A stretch of 30,450 nucleotides of DNA from an uncultured Ellagibacter sp. (GTDB lineage: Bacteria; Actinomycetota; Coriobacteriia; Coriobacteriales; Eggerthellaceae). Below are positions 22,409 to 30,450 of the stretch, piece by piece (the first letter of the stretch is position 1; every line of letters starts with the position of its first letter). Position numbers and translations under genes: made by a program. The stretch is taken from positions 1 through 30,450 of the forward strand of contig CAKUKU010000019.1 in the NCBI GenBank assembly GCA_934663775.1, in the 5' to 3' direction. Under the pieces are notes generated by a model that had not been told where the DNA came from, did no database searches, and saw nothing but the letters and a program-made list of their open reading frames with translations.

Positions 22409-22438
22409 TTCGAAAGAGCGCGACCGCATATGGTCGCG
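22409..22438 (-). promoter_or_regulatory. Paired hairpins in the clpP leader
   Basis: A perfect 7-bp hairpin (CGCGACC at 22419-22425 with GGTCGCG at 22432-22438) is followed on the mRNA strand by the palindrome CTTTCGAAAG (22409-22418), just before the clpP ribosome-binding site. They may stabilise the mRNA or limit initiation. No convincing promoter boxes were found in 22439-22520, though CATCACATGATG (22452-22463) is palindromic. Confidence 0.4.
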
Positions 22439-22520
22439 AAATTGCATACTGCATCACATGATGAAACAGCATGACGCTTCGCGCAAGGGGTCGCAAACAC
22501 GCTGTTCACGATAAGCATAA

Positions 22521-22547
22521 AACGGGGCCGACAGCGCCGGCCCCGTT
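22521..22547 (-). terminator. Terminator of tig
   Basis: A perfect 10-bp GC-rich stem (AACGGGGCCG with CGGCCCCGTT) and a 7-nt loop lie 37 nt past the trigger factor stop. The minus strand continues TTTTATGCTT. This separates tig from clpP. Confidence 0.85.
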
Positions 22548-22584
22548 GACTTGCATGGATGGAACTGGAAAAGTCGCGCAGCTT

Positions 22585-23988
22585 TTACGCCTCCGCGTCT
22601 TCAACCTCTTCCTTCTTCTTGGAGGACTTCTTGGCCTTCTTGGCGGGCTTCTCCTCCTTGGCGGCTTCTTCGGCCGGGTCGTACTCGGCGACCTTGGCCT
22701 TGTCCATCACGTCGAGTGCGGCGCGGGTGCGCAGCACGCCTTCGCGGACCAGGTAGAGCTGGCCGTTTTCGCGCCACTGCTTCATGAGGCCCTTCGGGTC
22801 CTTGGCACCGGACTTCTCGAACTCGGCGAGAACGTCCTCGTCGGATGCCTTCATCTCGAAGTGAGCGGCCCACGCGTCGAGCGCCATGTCCTGCTTGGCG
22901 GTGTCGGCGGCCTGCTGCTTCACGTCGGCCTTGAACTGGTCGGCGGTGAGGTCATTTTGCTGCAGGTATGCGTCGAAGCTCGCGCCCTGGCGCTGGAGCT
23001 GCGCGAAGAAGTCCTGCAGAAGCTTCGCCTCGGTTTCCTCCTGCATGCCCGCGGGGACCTCGGCGTCGAGGCGCTTGGCGAGCTCGTCGAGGCAGGCGCT
23101 CTCCTTCATGCGCGGAAGGATGTCGGCCTTCTGCTCCTTGATGCTGTCGGCGACGCGCTCGCGCAGGTCGGCGACGTCCTCGAAGCCAAGGGTCTCCTTC
23201 ACCCACTCGTCGGTGAGCTCGGGGAGCACCTGCTTTTTCACGGCGAGAACCTCGACCTCGAAGTTCACCGTCTTGGTCTTGCCCTCGAGAGAGGACATGA
23301 GGGCGGCGTCCTTCGCGTCCTCGACGTTGACGGAGAAGCTCGCGGTCTGGCCCTTCTTCAGGCCGACGATCTGCTCGTCGAAGGCCGCGGGGAACAGGCC
23401 GGCGCCCATGAGGCACAGGCGGGACTCGCTCGAAAGGGACGCCATGTCGTCGCCGTTCTCGTCGGTCGCGGCAATCTTGAGATCGGCGTAAGAGTCAGCC
23501 TTCACCTTGGTGTTGGCGTTGGCGTTCTCGAAGGTGTGGTAGTAGTCGCGCAGCGCCTCGATCTGCTGGTCGATTTCGGCGTCGGAAGCGCCCTCGGCGG
23601 GAAGCTTCACCTCGACCGGCTCGTAGCTGGAAAGCTCGCAGACCGGCTTGCACTCCACCTCGAAGGTGAACTCGTAGGGCTTGCCACCCTCAACGAGCGC
23701 GGGCTCGTCGAAGTCGGGCTTGCCGACGGGGTACAGATCGCAGCTGTCGATGGCGAGCGGATAGCAGCCGTTTACGATGTCATCGGTGACGGAAGCCGGC
23801 ACAGCCTCGGCGCCGAGCGCGTTGTCGATGATCGGACGGGGTGCCTTGCCCTTGCGGAATCCGGGGAAATTGTACTTATTCGCGAAGTCCTTGTAGGTCT
23901 TCTTGATGCGATTGTCGACTTCTTTGGCATCGACGGTGACGGTCACCTTGACCTTGTTGTCCTGCAATGCCTCTACTTTTGTTTCCAC
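22585..23988 (-). CDS. tig: Trigger factor (ribosome-associated prolyl isomerase and chaperone)
   Basis: First chaperone to meet nascent chains at the ribosome exit. The 467-residue protein has the N-terminal ribosome-binding domain with the signature FPGFRKGKAPRPIIDN (about residues 43-58), a central FKBP-like domain (about 150-240, with ADSYADLKI and FDEQIVGLKKGQTASFSV), and a long helical C-terminal domain. The last 35 residues form a Lys/Glu/Ala-rich low-complexity tail (KKAKKSSKKKEEVEDAEA), longer than in most homologues. Initiation is at GTG with GGAGG 7 nt upstream. It heads the tig-clpP-clpX cluster, linking folding with degradation. Confidence 0.97.
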   Translation of the reverse strand: METKVEALQDNKVKVTVTVDAKEVDNRIKKTYKDFANKYNFPGFRKGKAPRPIIDNALGAEAVPASVTDDIVNGCYPLAIDSCDLYPVGKPDFDEPALVEGGKPYEFTFEVECKPVCELSSYEPVEVKLPAEGASDAEIDQQIEALRDYYHTFENANANTKVKADSYADLKIAATDENGDDMASLSSESRLCLMGAGLFPAAFDEQIVGLKKGQTASFSVNVEDAKDAALMSSLEGKTKTVNFEVEVLAVKKQVLPELTDEWVKETLGFEDVADLRERVADSIKEQKADILPRMKESACLDELAKRLDAEVPAGMQEETEAKLLQDFFAQLQRQGASFDAYLQQNDLTADQFKADVKQQAADTAKQDMALDAWAAHFEMKASDEDVLAEFEKSGAKDPKGLMKQWRENGQLYLVREGVLRTRAALDVMDKAKVAEYDPAEEAAKEEKPAKKAKKSSKKKEEVEDAEA

Positions 23989-24014
23989 TAACTTTCCTCC
24001 ATCGTTCGCTTATC

Positions 24015-24027
24015 GCACGATTCGTGC
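24015..24027. promoter_or_regulatory. 13-bp perfect palindrome in the tig leader
   Basis: GCACGA and TCGTGC flank a single T. It lies in the tig 5' untranslated region 27 nt from the start codon. It could be an operator or an RNA hairpin. It does not match CIRCE or HAIR heat-shock operators. Confidence 0.3.
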
Positions 24028-24097
24028 AGTGCGCGATCGAATCTGGCCGAATCGGACAGCGCGGCCGTACATCGGCCCGAAGGCGCACCAAAAAGGA

Positions 24098-24127
24098 ATT
24101 ATCGCACATCTGGGCAAGTAATGCCAA
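24098..24127 (-). promoter_or_regulatory. tig promoter
   Basis: The minus strand has TTGGCA (five of six to the -35 consensus), an 18-nt spacer and GATAAT (five of six to the -10 consensus). The predicted start near 24091 leaves a leader of about 100 nt containing hairpin-forming sequence (GGCCG/CGGCC around 24063-24077). Confidence 0.65.
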
Positions 24128-24158
24128 CGAAAGCGCGACCTTCACACGGAACGCTCTA

Positions 24159-24164
24159 TATAAT
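24159..24164 (+). promoter_or_regulatory. -10 box of the DUF1847 gene
   Basis: A perfect TATAAT on the plus strand. No good -35 box is visible 16-18 nt upstream. The expected start at about 24171 decides the start codon of the gene: the ATG at 24170 would not be transcribed properly, so the ATG at 24209 is favoured. Confidence 0.55.
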
Positions 24165-24208
24165 GTGGGATGGAAAAACACACCGACCGAAAGGCAGGCC
24201 GAAACCCT

Positions 24209-24943
24209 ATGGCATCTTGCTGTGGAGCGAACGAGAAAGCTCCCGAAATCAAACCGGAGCGCCCGAGCTGCGTCGACTGCAAGACGCTCGGCTGCGCGCA
24301 CAACAACGGCCGCTACCCTTCCTTCTGCGAGACGCGCGGCATGACCGACGAAGATGCCGAGAAACTCCGCCACGACTACGAATCCGACCCCGAGACCTAC
24401 GAGTTCATGAAGGCGACGGCGGAAACCACCGCCCGCGGTTTCGCCGAACAGCTCTGCCGCGCCGAGGAGACGATGGACTATGCGAGGCGCATGGGATACA
24501 AGAAAATCGGCATCGCGTTTTGCGCGGGCGTCGCCGACGAAGCGCAGATATTCGCGAGGATCCTGCGCATACACAACTACGAGGTAGTGGGCTACACCTG
24601 CAAGGTAGGCGCGCTCTCGAACGCGCAGATGGGGCTCAAGGAGAGCTGCTGCAACTTCGGGCTGGTCGCCTGCAACCCACTCTCGCAGGTAAGGCGCCTC
24701 AACGCCGAGAAGACCGACCTCAACGTGCTCATGGGACTGTGCGTGGGGCACGACTCGTATTTCTACAAGCTCTCGGACGCGCCCGTGACCACGCTCATGA
24801 CGAAGGACAAGGCCATGGTGAACAACCCGGGTGCAGCACTTTGGGCCTCGACCACAAGCTCGCTTTGGAGCCGGATGATGCGCCCCGACGAGTCGTTTGC
24901 GGCGCGAGACGGCAGGCAGGAGAAAACGAGCGGGCAGGAATAG
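24209..24943 (+). CDS. DUF1847 family metal-binding protein
   Basis: Protein of 244 residues from the DUF1847 family, common in anaerobes and of unknown biochemical role. Conserved features are the cysteine pattern CVDCKTLGCAH (about residues 21-31), IGIAFCAGVADEAQIFARIL, VVGYTCKVGAL, the CCNFGLVACNPL segment, and NVLMGLCVGHDSYFYKLSDA with APVTTLMTKDKAM. The many cysteines suggest metal or Fe-S binding. MASCCGANEK at the start adds a Cys-Cys-Gly. The start is set by the promoter position; a start 13 codons upstream is possible if the mRNA is leaderless. It is the only plus-strand protein gene and converges on the LRR gene with a 14-bp gap that includes the palindrome GCCCGGGC. Confidence 0.85.
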   Translation: MASCCGANEKAPEIKPERPSCVDCKTLGCAHNNGRYPSFCETRGMTDEDAEKLRHDYESDPETYEFMKATAETTARGFAEQLCRAEETMDYARRMGYKKIGIAFCAGVADEAQIFARILRIHNYEVVGYTCKVGALSNAQMGLKESCCNFGLVACNPLSQVRRLNAEKTDLNVLMGLCVGHDSYFYKLSDAPVTTLMTKDKAMVNNPGAALWASTTSSLWSRMMRPDESFAARDGRQEKTSGQE

Positions 24944-24957
24944 ACGCCCGGGCGCAC

Positions 24958-25635
24958 TTAACAACCCGGTGGTTCGCAAGGACCCTCGCTATCAGGGAAC
25001 AGGCGCGCTGCGATGCGCTCGGGAACGGCCGAGCAATCGAGCTTCGGGCAGCCCTTGAACACGCCGCGCCCCACCTCGTCGATTTCCTCGGGAAAGACGA
25101 CGTTGGAAAGCTCAGGGCAGCTCAAGAACGCCTCGTCGTCGAGCGCGCGCAAGAGGCTGGGGAGCTCGACGCGCCGCAAGGTGCGGCAGCCCGAGAAGGC
25201 GCGGCGCCCTATGGCCTCCACAGCGGCGAGTGCGGGCGCGGCCTCGAGCGCACGGCAGTTCGAAAACGCCTGGTCGCCGATTTCGACAAGTCCCTCCCCT
25301 CCTAAGACGCGCCGCAACGCGAAGCAGCCTTTGAAGGCTCCCCTCGGCGCGCAGCGCACATTCGACGGCAGCGCTATCTCCTCGAGCTTCTGGCAGTGCT
25401 CGAACGCCGACGTCCCGAGTGACGAAAGGCTCTCCGGCAGCGAAACGCGCCGCAGGTTCAGGCACGCGGAGAACGCGTAGGCCCCTATTTCGCGCACGCC
25501 TTCGGGCACGGCGATTTCCTCAAGGTCGTCGCATCCGCGAAACGCCTCATCGCCGATGCGGCGCACGCCAGGCGGGAAGGACACCTCGCGTGCGCCGTCG
25601 CTCTCGTAGCGCTCTATGGAAATCTCGAACGGCAC
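24958..25635 (-). CDS. Small cytoplasmic leucine-rich repeat (LRR_5) protein
   Basis: Protein of about 225 residues made almost wholly of BspA/TpLRR-type (LRR_5) repeats of about 23 residues, with units such as IGDEAFRGCDDLEEIAVPEG, IGAYAFSACLNLRRVSLPES and LGTSAFEHCQKLEEIALPSN; I count about eight. There is no signal peptide or membrane segment, so a cytoplasmic scaffold or binding role is likely. I favour the GTG start (10 nt after AGGGAGG); the TTG three codons upstream is too close to that site. It follows the radical SAM gene by 15 bp and is probably co-transcribed with it. It is unrelated in repeat type to the DUF285 repeats of the giant surface protein. Confidence 0.82.
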   Translation of the reverse strand: MPFEISIERYESDGAREVSFPPGVRRIGDEAFRGCDDLEEIAVPEGVREIGAYAFSACLNLRRVSLPESLSSLGTSAFEHCQKLEEIALPSNVRCAPRGAFKGCFALRRVLGGEGLVEIGDQAFSNCRALEAAPALAAVEAIGRRAFSGCRTLRRVELPSLLRALDDEAFLSCPELSNVVFPEEIDEVGRGVFKGCPKLDCSAVPERIAARLFPDSEGPCEPPGC

Positions 25636-25650
25636 CGCCGCCAAGCCTCC

Positions 25651-26766
25651 CTACGAACGCTTGCCGCAGCAGCAGCCCGCACCCGCCGAGGCGAGCGGAT
25701 CGGGCATGATGTAGTCTTCAGGGTTGCCCATCTTCCACCAGTTCTTACCGTCGGCGCGGAAACGAGGGTCGGGGTCGACGACGCCCGGCACGAACCCTGC
25801 CTTGCGAATGCGCTCGACGGCGTCTTCGACCGTGAAGCCACGCCACTCATCCACATTGAACTCGGTATCGCGCGGGTTCGCCCCACGCTCGACCGTGCAA
25901 CCGTTAGCACCCGAATAAAGCGCCTCGGGAATGGCGGGGTGGCACCCCATGCTGTGGATGCGCGAGCCCACGGCGATGCGAACCGTCGCCAGAATCTGCA
26001 GCATGCGGGGCTTCGACACGGGTTCCATGCCCTCGAACGGCGTGCCAGGCACGTTCACGCGGAACATGACGCCCATACTATAGGGATTGAACGACATGTC
26101 GTAGAGCACTTTATCGGCAATCTCCTCATTGGTGTGCTCGATGCCGATAGGCTCCACACACGTGCCCCAGCGAAGCGGCGATTGGGAGATCGCCCGCATG
26201 GTCTGCTCGCGCAGCTTCGGGTCGAACGGCGTGTCGATGCCCTCGCGCATACGGCACACGTGGTATGCGCTCGTGGCGCCCGCCTGGTAGGCCGCCTCCG
26301 CCATCGCCGGCGTGAGCTCACCCACGTTCAGATTGATAAGGTAGTCGCCCGGCACCTGCTCGCGGATGTCGGTGAGCCATTCGGAGAGCACCTTCACGTC
26401 GTAGAACTCGGTGGAGCGCAGCGTGAGCGTGGTGATACCCGCCTCGACGTAGGCGCGCGCCATCTCGATGATTTCCTCTTTGGTGTACTTGATCTCGTCG
26501 GTGATAAGCCCCCATTTGGTGCCAAAGGAGCAGAACTTGCAGTTCATGTCGCAACTGCACATGTCGACGCCGATGGCGCCCGAGATGCCGCATTTGTTAC
26601 CGGACGCGAAATGAGCGACGCGCGACGCGCATTCGCGCAGATAGCCTACCTCCTCCGATTCCGGATCGAGCTCGAGCATCTTGACGATGATTTCCTTGGG
26701 CTGAGTCGCCCCGCGAAGCGATTCGTCAGTTGCCTGATCGATCATCGCCTTTACTTCCTGATCCAT
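25651..26766 (-). CDS. BioB/HydE-like radical SAM enzyme
   Basis: Radical S-adenosylmethionine enzyme of 371 residues. The cluster-binding motif is C72-x3-C76-x2-C79 (CDMNCKFCSFG), preceded by two more cysteines (GVDMCSC) and Cys59 in ASGNKCGISGAIG. The fold resembles the biotin synthase/HydE group: EEIIEMARAYVEAGITTLTL, YHVCRMREGIDTPFDPKLRE, and FRVNVPGTPFEGMEP. The C-terminus is GAGCCCGKRS, with three consecutive cysteines, an unusual tail that might hold an auxiliary cluster or take part in sulfur transfer. An open frame continues upstream on this strand, but it overlaps the permease gene; the ATG at 26766 with AAAGGGGAGGGA just before it is the sensible start. The gene follows the ABC permease by 62 bp, so the imported compound is the likely substrate. 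Reaction unknown. Confidence 0.87.
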   Translation of the reverse strand: MDQEVKAMIDQATDESLRGATQPKEIIVKMLELDPESEEVGYLRECASRVAHFASGNKCGISGAIGVDMCSCDMNCKFCSFGTKWGLITDEIKYTKEEIIEMARAYVEAGITTLTLRSTEFYDVKVLSEWLTDIREQVPGDYLINLNVGELTPAMAEAAYQAGATSAYHVCRMREGIDTPFDPKLREQTMRAISQSPLRWGTCVEPIGIEHTNEEIADKVLYDMSFNPYSMGVMFRVNVPGTPFEGMEPVSKPRMLQILATVRIAVGSRIHSMGCHPAIPEALYSGANGCTVERGANPRDTEFNVDEWRGFTVEDAVERIRKAGFVPGVVDPDPRFRADGKNWWKMGNPEDYIMPDPLASAGAGCCCGKRS

Positions 26767-26828
26767 TCCCTCCCCTTTCTTTGAGACCTCGCGAGCTCGC
26801 GCAGCCTGACTATCGCCCGATGGAGTGG

Positions 26829-27751
26829 CTAGTGCCACTTGGTGAAGCGCTTCTGCAGCCACGCCGACCCGTAATTCAAAACGGTGACGGTGATGCCGCA
26901 GGTGATGATGCCCGCGTAGATGTTCGCATAGTTCGCGAACACGTTCGCGTTGGAAATCCAGTACCCGATACCCGATTTGGCGCCGAAGCTTTCCGCGTAC
27001 ATGAGCATGAGGAAGCCCGTGGTAAGCGAGATGCGCAGGCCTTTCAAGATATCCGGCAAAATATAGGGCATGATGATCTTCGTGATCATGGTCAGGTTGC
27101 CCACCTTGAGCACGCGCGTATTGTCGATGATCGCGGGAGGCAGCGAGCCGACTCGCAAGATCATGCTCAAGAACTGCGGCCAGAACACGCCGAGCAGGAT
27201 GACCATCACGGCAGCGAGGCGGTAGTTGGGCATGAGGATGACCAGAAACGGCGTGAACACGACCGAGGGAATCGGCGCGAACACGTTCGCGATCGGGTAA
27301 AACATCGCGCGCAAGCGGGGAATCCAGCCGCAGATCACGCCCAGGATAACGCCTAACAGCGTGCCGAAGAAAAAGCCCGAAAGCAGAAGCTCGAGCGACG
27401 AGACGACGCTTAAAGCCAGCTCTCCGCCGTGCTCGATGAACACGTTGAAGACGTTTTCGGGCGATGGGAGCAACACGTTGTGGGCGATGCCAAGCACAGG
27501 GCCGAAGACCTCCCACAAAAGCAGGAGCACCCATACGCACAGTGTGATGTCGGTCGAGCCCTGCGGGAAGGGATCCTGCTTGCGACCGTGGATAAGCGCC
27601 ACCAGGTAGAGCACCTCGATGATGCCGATGGCGACGAAAAACGCCGTGGGGTCGGCCACGTTGCGGCGGTGGTTCGGAACGAGGGCTATCACCAAAATGA
27701 GCGCGACCATCAGCACGTGCGCGAGGACGATGCGCAGTTTCATGGCTTTTC

Positions 27752-27755
<4 letters not shown>
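26829..27755 (-). CDS. ABC transporter permease (SsuC/TauC-type)
   Basis: Inner-membrane permease of 308 residues of the binding-protein-dependent transport superfamily, most like the sulfonate/nitrate/taurine/thiamine-precursor class. Hydrophobic segments occur at about residues 7-26, 38-55, 70-90, 113-140, 150-175, 185-205, 245-262 and 275-296. The EAA-type loop contacting the ATPase is in LTMITKIIMPYILPDILKGL. The N-terminus has two extra membrane segments before the canonical core. Its ATG overlaps the ATPase stop by 4 nt (ATGA), with GGAGG 9 nt upstream inside the ATPase gene. Confidence 0.92.
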
Positions 27756-28630
<875 letters not shown>

Positions 28631-28654
28631 GCGGACCCTCCTTTCCATGTTTCT

Positions 28655-28711
28655 GCGCGCAAAGCCTTAAAAGCGCGCCAAAGCGGCGGCCCCTGCAAAG
28701 GAAGCCGCCGC
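28655..28711 (-). terminator. Intercistronic hairpins between binding protein and ATPase genes
   Basis: On the mRNA strand, GCGGCGGC/GCCGCCGC (8 bp, 28704-28711 with 28683-28690) is followed by GCGCGC/GCGCGC (28673-28678 with 28655-28660). A TTTT sits in the second loop. Such structures after a binding-protein gene usually give partial termination or protect the upstream mRNA, so the binding protein is made in excess. That role is inferred. Confidence 0.5.
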
Positions 28712-28745
28712 CTGCAGTTTCATCAGCGTTCTAAACGATTGGCAC

Positions 28746-29894
28746 CTAGTCGTTGTATTTGCTGAAGTCCTCGGCAAGCTTTTTGTAGGTGGCGTTGTCG
28801 GGCTCGCGCTCGACGAGCGTGTCAAGCGCCTTTTTATACACGGCAGAGGTTGCGTAATCCGCCATGTCGTAGTCGCTCTTCTCGATCTCGCCGATGTTTT
28901 GCATAGCCTTGTAGAACTTCACGATCTCTTTGGTATGCGGATCCGGCGAGAGATTCATGATGTTGCGGTAGTCGCTCGTGCCGTACATCGCCGCCTCGAC
29001 GTAGTCGGCGCTCTGCGCGGAGTAGTCGACGAGGCGCTTGACGACGTCCTCCTTGTTGTTGAGGTAGTAGTCGTAACCGCGGATAAGCGCGATTTCGAAG
29101 TCGACGAGCGAGAGGAACTTGTTGTGGTAGGCATCCTCGGAGCAGTTCTGGCGGCAGCAGGGGTAATCGCCCGTGATGTCGGCCGGGACGGCGGCAACCT
29201 TGATGTCGTCCATGCTGGAAGAATAGGTGTAGCCCATGGCGTTGTTCGTGATGAACAGGTCGTTTTGACCGGAGCGCAGGCCCTCGAGCGCCGTGGTGGC
29301 GTTGTCGACGTACTCGAAGACAACATCTTCGCCGAGCTTAAGTCCGCTTTCCTGCAGGAAGTTCTTCAGGTAGATCTGGCCGGACTCTTCGCGGCTGCAG
29401 GCGATGTTTAGGCCCTTGAAGTCCTCCGCCTTCTTGAGCTCTTTGGTGAAGTCTTTCGTGGAGATGATCTCGGAGCCGTTCAAGATGGTACCGCCGAACA
29501 CGAAGATCTCGATGCCCTGGGAGACATACGAGCACGCCGGCACGATGCCAAACAGGTCGATGTCGAGCTTGTTCACCGACATCGATGCCATGGCGTCGGC
29601 GAGAGCGACAGTCTGGAACTCGACGTCGCAGCCTTCTTCCTCGAAGTAGCCGAGCTGGTTGGCGAGAATCGCCGGGGCGATCTTGATGAGCTTGCCGGTG
29701 ACGGCGCAGACAAGGTGCTTGCCCTTACCCTCGCTCATGAAGGCCTCTTCCTTGGAAGCGCCGCCCTTCGACGCATCGTCTTTCTTGTCAGAGCTGCCCG
29801 AGTTCGAGCAGCCGGAAAGCGCCCCCGCCGCCATGGCGGCAACCGTCGTGGCACCCGCAACCTTCACGAAATTGCGACGAGTAAGATCTTGCAT
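28746..29894 (-). CDS. Tat-exported lipoprotein substrate-binding protein (NMT1/SsuA-like)
   Basis: Extracytoplasmic binding protein of 382 residues for the ABC importer. The N-terminus MQDLTRRNFVKVAG has a twin-arginine motif and is followed by a hydrophobic stretch and the lipobox LSGC with Cys29, so it is exported by Tat and lipid-anchored. A Ser/Gly/Lys spacer follows. The fold matches the NMT1/SsuA-like group: IKIAPAILANQLGYFEEEGC, DIDLFGIVPACSYVSQ, LRSGQNDLFITNNAMGY. A cysteine group DYPCCRQNC near residue 245 is unusual and may bind metal or form disulfides. The start ATG follows AGAAAGGGA; an upstream alternative lacks this. Ligand unknown. Confidence 0.9.
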   Translation of the reverse strand: MQDLTRRNFVKVAGATTVAAMAAGALSGCSNSGSSDKKDDASKGGASKEEAFMSEGKGKHLVCAVTGKLIKIAPAILANQLGYFEEEGCDVEFQTVALADAMASMSVNKLDIDLFGIVPACSYVSQGIEIFVFGGTILNGSEIISTKDFTKELKKAEDFKGLNIACSREESGQIYLKNFLQESGLKLGEDVVFEYVDNATTALEGLRSGQNDLFITNNAMGYTYSSSMDDIKVAAVPADITGDYPCCRQNCSEDAYHNKFLSLVDFEIALIRGYDYYLNNKEDVVKRLVDYSAQSADYVEAAMYGTSDYRNIMNLSPDPHTKEIVKFYKAMQNIGEIEKSDYDMADYATSAVYKKALDTLVEREPDNATYKKLAEDFSKYND

Positions 29895-29922
29895 ACTGTT
29901 AGTCCCTTTCTTCGGCGCGCAC

Positions 29923-29939
29923 GGCGCTGCGGCAGCGCC
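29923..29939 (-). promoter_or_regulatory. Leader hairpin before the substrate-binding protein gene
   Basis: A perfect 7-bp stem (GGCGCTG with CAGCGCC, 3-nt loop) lies in the 5' leader about 30 nt from the start codon. A second hairpin, GCGGT/ACCGC (29968-29980), lies further upstream, flanked by direct repeats CAAATAG on the mRNA strand. Confidence 0.4.
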
Positions 29940-29988
29940 ATACACTATATGGATTGTTCATCTATTTGCGGTGCTACCGCTATTTGAC

Positions 29989-30025
29989 TATTGCCAATAA
30001 TAGACGTAATGCGCAATGAGGGCAA
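29989..30025 (-). promoter_or_regulatory. Putative promoter and operator of the ABC/radical SAM operon
   Basis: On the minus strand, TTGCCC (30020-30025), a 17-nt spacer and TATTAT (29997-30002) form a plausible sigma-70-type promoter. The perfect 11-bp palindrome TATTGGCAATA (29989-29999) overlaps the -10 box and start site, a position suited to a repressor. The AT-rich 30026-30058 upstream has an imperfect inverted repeat (CAAAAT-TGC with GCA-TTTTG) that might be an UP element or activator site. Confidence 0.5.
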
Positions 30026-30058
30026 TCAAAATATGCAAAATTTCGAGCATTTTGGAAA

Positions 30059-30319
30059 AGCGAGACGATGGCTGACAGAGCTTAAGGCAGGAGGGTTTAA
30101 CGTAAGACATAAGCGGCAAGCTTGCGTTATAGCCTAGATGCGCAGCCTCGAGCAATCGGCATCCTCGCGCACCATGCGCGCCTTCCCAATCGCCCAAGTC
30201 CCGCAAGCGAGCCGCCCTCTCGACCATTCGGCGCCGTCGGCGCAAAAGCAAAATCTTCCCTGCTCCGATGGCGCCGCGTTCTGCTATCATAGGCGCGCTG
30301 TTTTCATGCAGCAAAGCGT
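30059..30319. other. Intergenic spacer between divergent units
   Basis: I see no gene. It contains a 13-bp palindrome (GCGCCG, T, CGGCGC at 30231-30243) and, on the plus strand, an extended -10 motif TGCTATCAT (30282-30290) about 30 nt before the tRNA gene, which is its likely promoter. The -35 region is poor. Confidence 0.4.
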
Positions 30320-30405
30320 GCGGGCGTGGCGGAATTGGCAGACGCGCCAGATTTAGGTTCTGGTGGGCAACCCCCGTGAAGGTTCAAGTCCTTTCGCCCG
30401 CACCA
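30320..30405 (+). tRNA. tRNA-Leu(UAG)
   Basis: The 86-nt gene has the acceptor stem GCGGGCG paired with CGCCCGC, discriminator A, and an encoded CCA end. The anticodon stem CCAGA/TCTGG encloses the loop TTTAGGT with anticodon TAG, reading CUA and other CUN leucine codons. The long variable arm (GGGCAACCCCCGTG region) and the TGGCGGAATTGGCAGAC D-arm are typical of class II tRNA-Leu. TTCAAGTCC forms the T-loop. Confidence 0.97.
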
Positions 30406-30444
30406 GCTGGGGGAAGGGTGCTTTTCCTGCACCCTTCCCCCAGC
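30406..30444 (+). terminator. Strong terminator after tRNA-Leu
   Basis: A perfect 16-bp stem (30406-30421 with 30429-30444) with a 7-nt loop starts on the base after the CCA end and is followed by TTCGTT at the window edge. Confidence 0.85.
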
Positions 30445-30450
30445 TTCGTT

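Overview
The window reads as high-GC, low-repeat core chromosome of a strictly anaerobic actinobacterium of the class Coriobacteriia; my best guess is the Eggerthellaceae (Slackia/Eggerthella-like). The basis is gene order and protein flavour (ffh-rpsP-khpA-rimM-trmD-lepB-glyQ-glyS; tig-clpP-clpX-valS), a DUF1847 protein, a Tat-lipoprotein ABC uptake operon with a radical SAM enzyme, and a giant BspA-like leucine-rich-repeat protein with S-layer homology repeats. The taxonomic call is inference, because no rRNA or other marker is present. Nearly everything is on the minus strand; only a DUF1847 gene and a tRNA-Leu lie on the plus strand.

Region 1 (1-6810) is a translation and secretion block read right to left: ffh (SRP GTPase), a flavodoxin-like oxidoreductase with a heavily structured upstream region, rpsP, khpA, rimM, trmD, lepB, glyQ and the 5' part of glyS. 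trmD carries an in-frame 147-bp foldback element that adds 49 residues to an essential enzyme. Region 2 (6814-8708) holds a repeat-like intergenic stretch with a 27-bp inverted repeat (26/27), a membrane zinc-ribbon protein, and a YoeB toxin with a RelB/DinJ-type antitoxin.

Region 3 (8709-17413) is one very large surface-protein gene of about 2,840 codons. It has four BspA/DUF285 leucine-rich blocks separated by Ig-like/MBG-like domains, then a Pro/Gly linker, an InlB-type B repeat and S-layer homology repeats. Its signal peptide and ribosome-binding site lie upstream in a different frame. The two frames are separated by a run of nine G, and one extra G (or two fewer) would join them exactly. 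This is the main discovery candidate: an apparently phase-variable adhesin, shown here in the OFF state. It also has a 77-bp perfect direct repeat spaced by a multiple of three, which could allow in-frame domain deletion.

Region 4 (17579-24127) is the protein-quality-control cluster tig, clpP, clpX plus valS, with clear terminators after tig, clpX and valS. Region 5 (24159-29999) has a plus-strand DUF1847 gene converging on a five-gene minus-strand operon: Tat/lipoprotein substrate-binding protein, ATPase, permease, a BioB/HydE-like radical SAM enzyme with a C-terminal triple cysteine, and a small cytoplasmic LRR protein. The layout suggests import of a small organic substrate followed by radical modification; the substrate is unknown. 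The window ends with tRNA-Leu(UAG) and a strong terminator.
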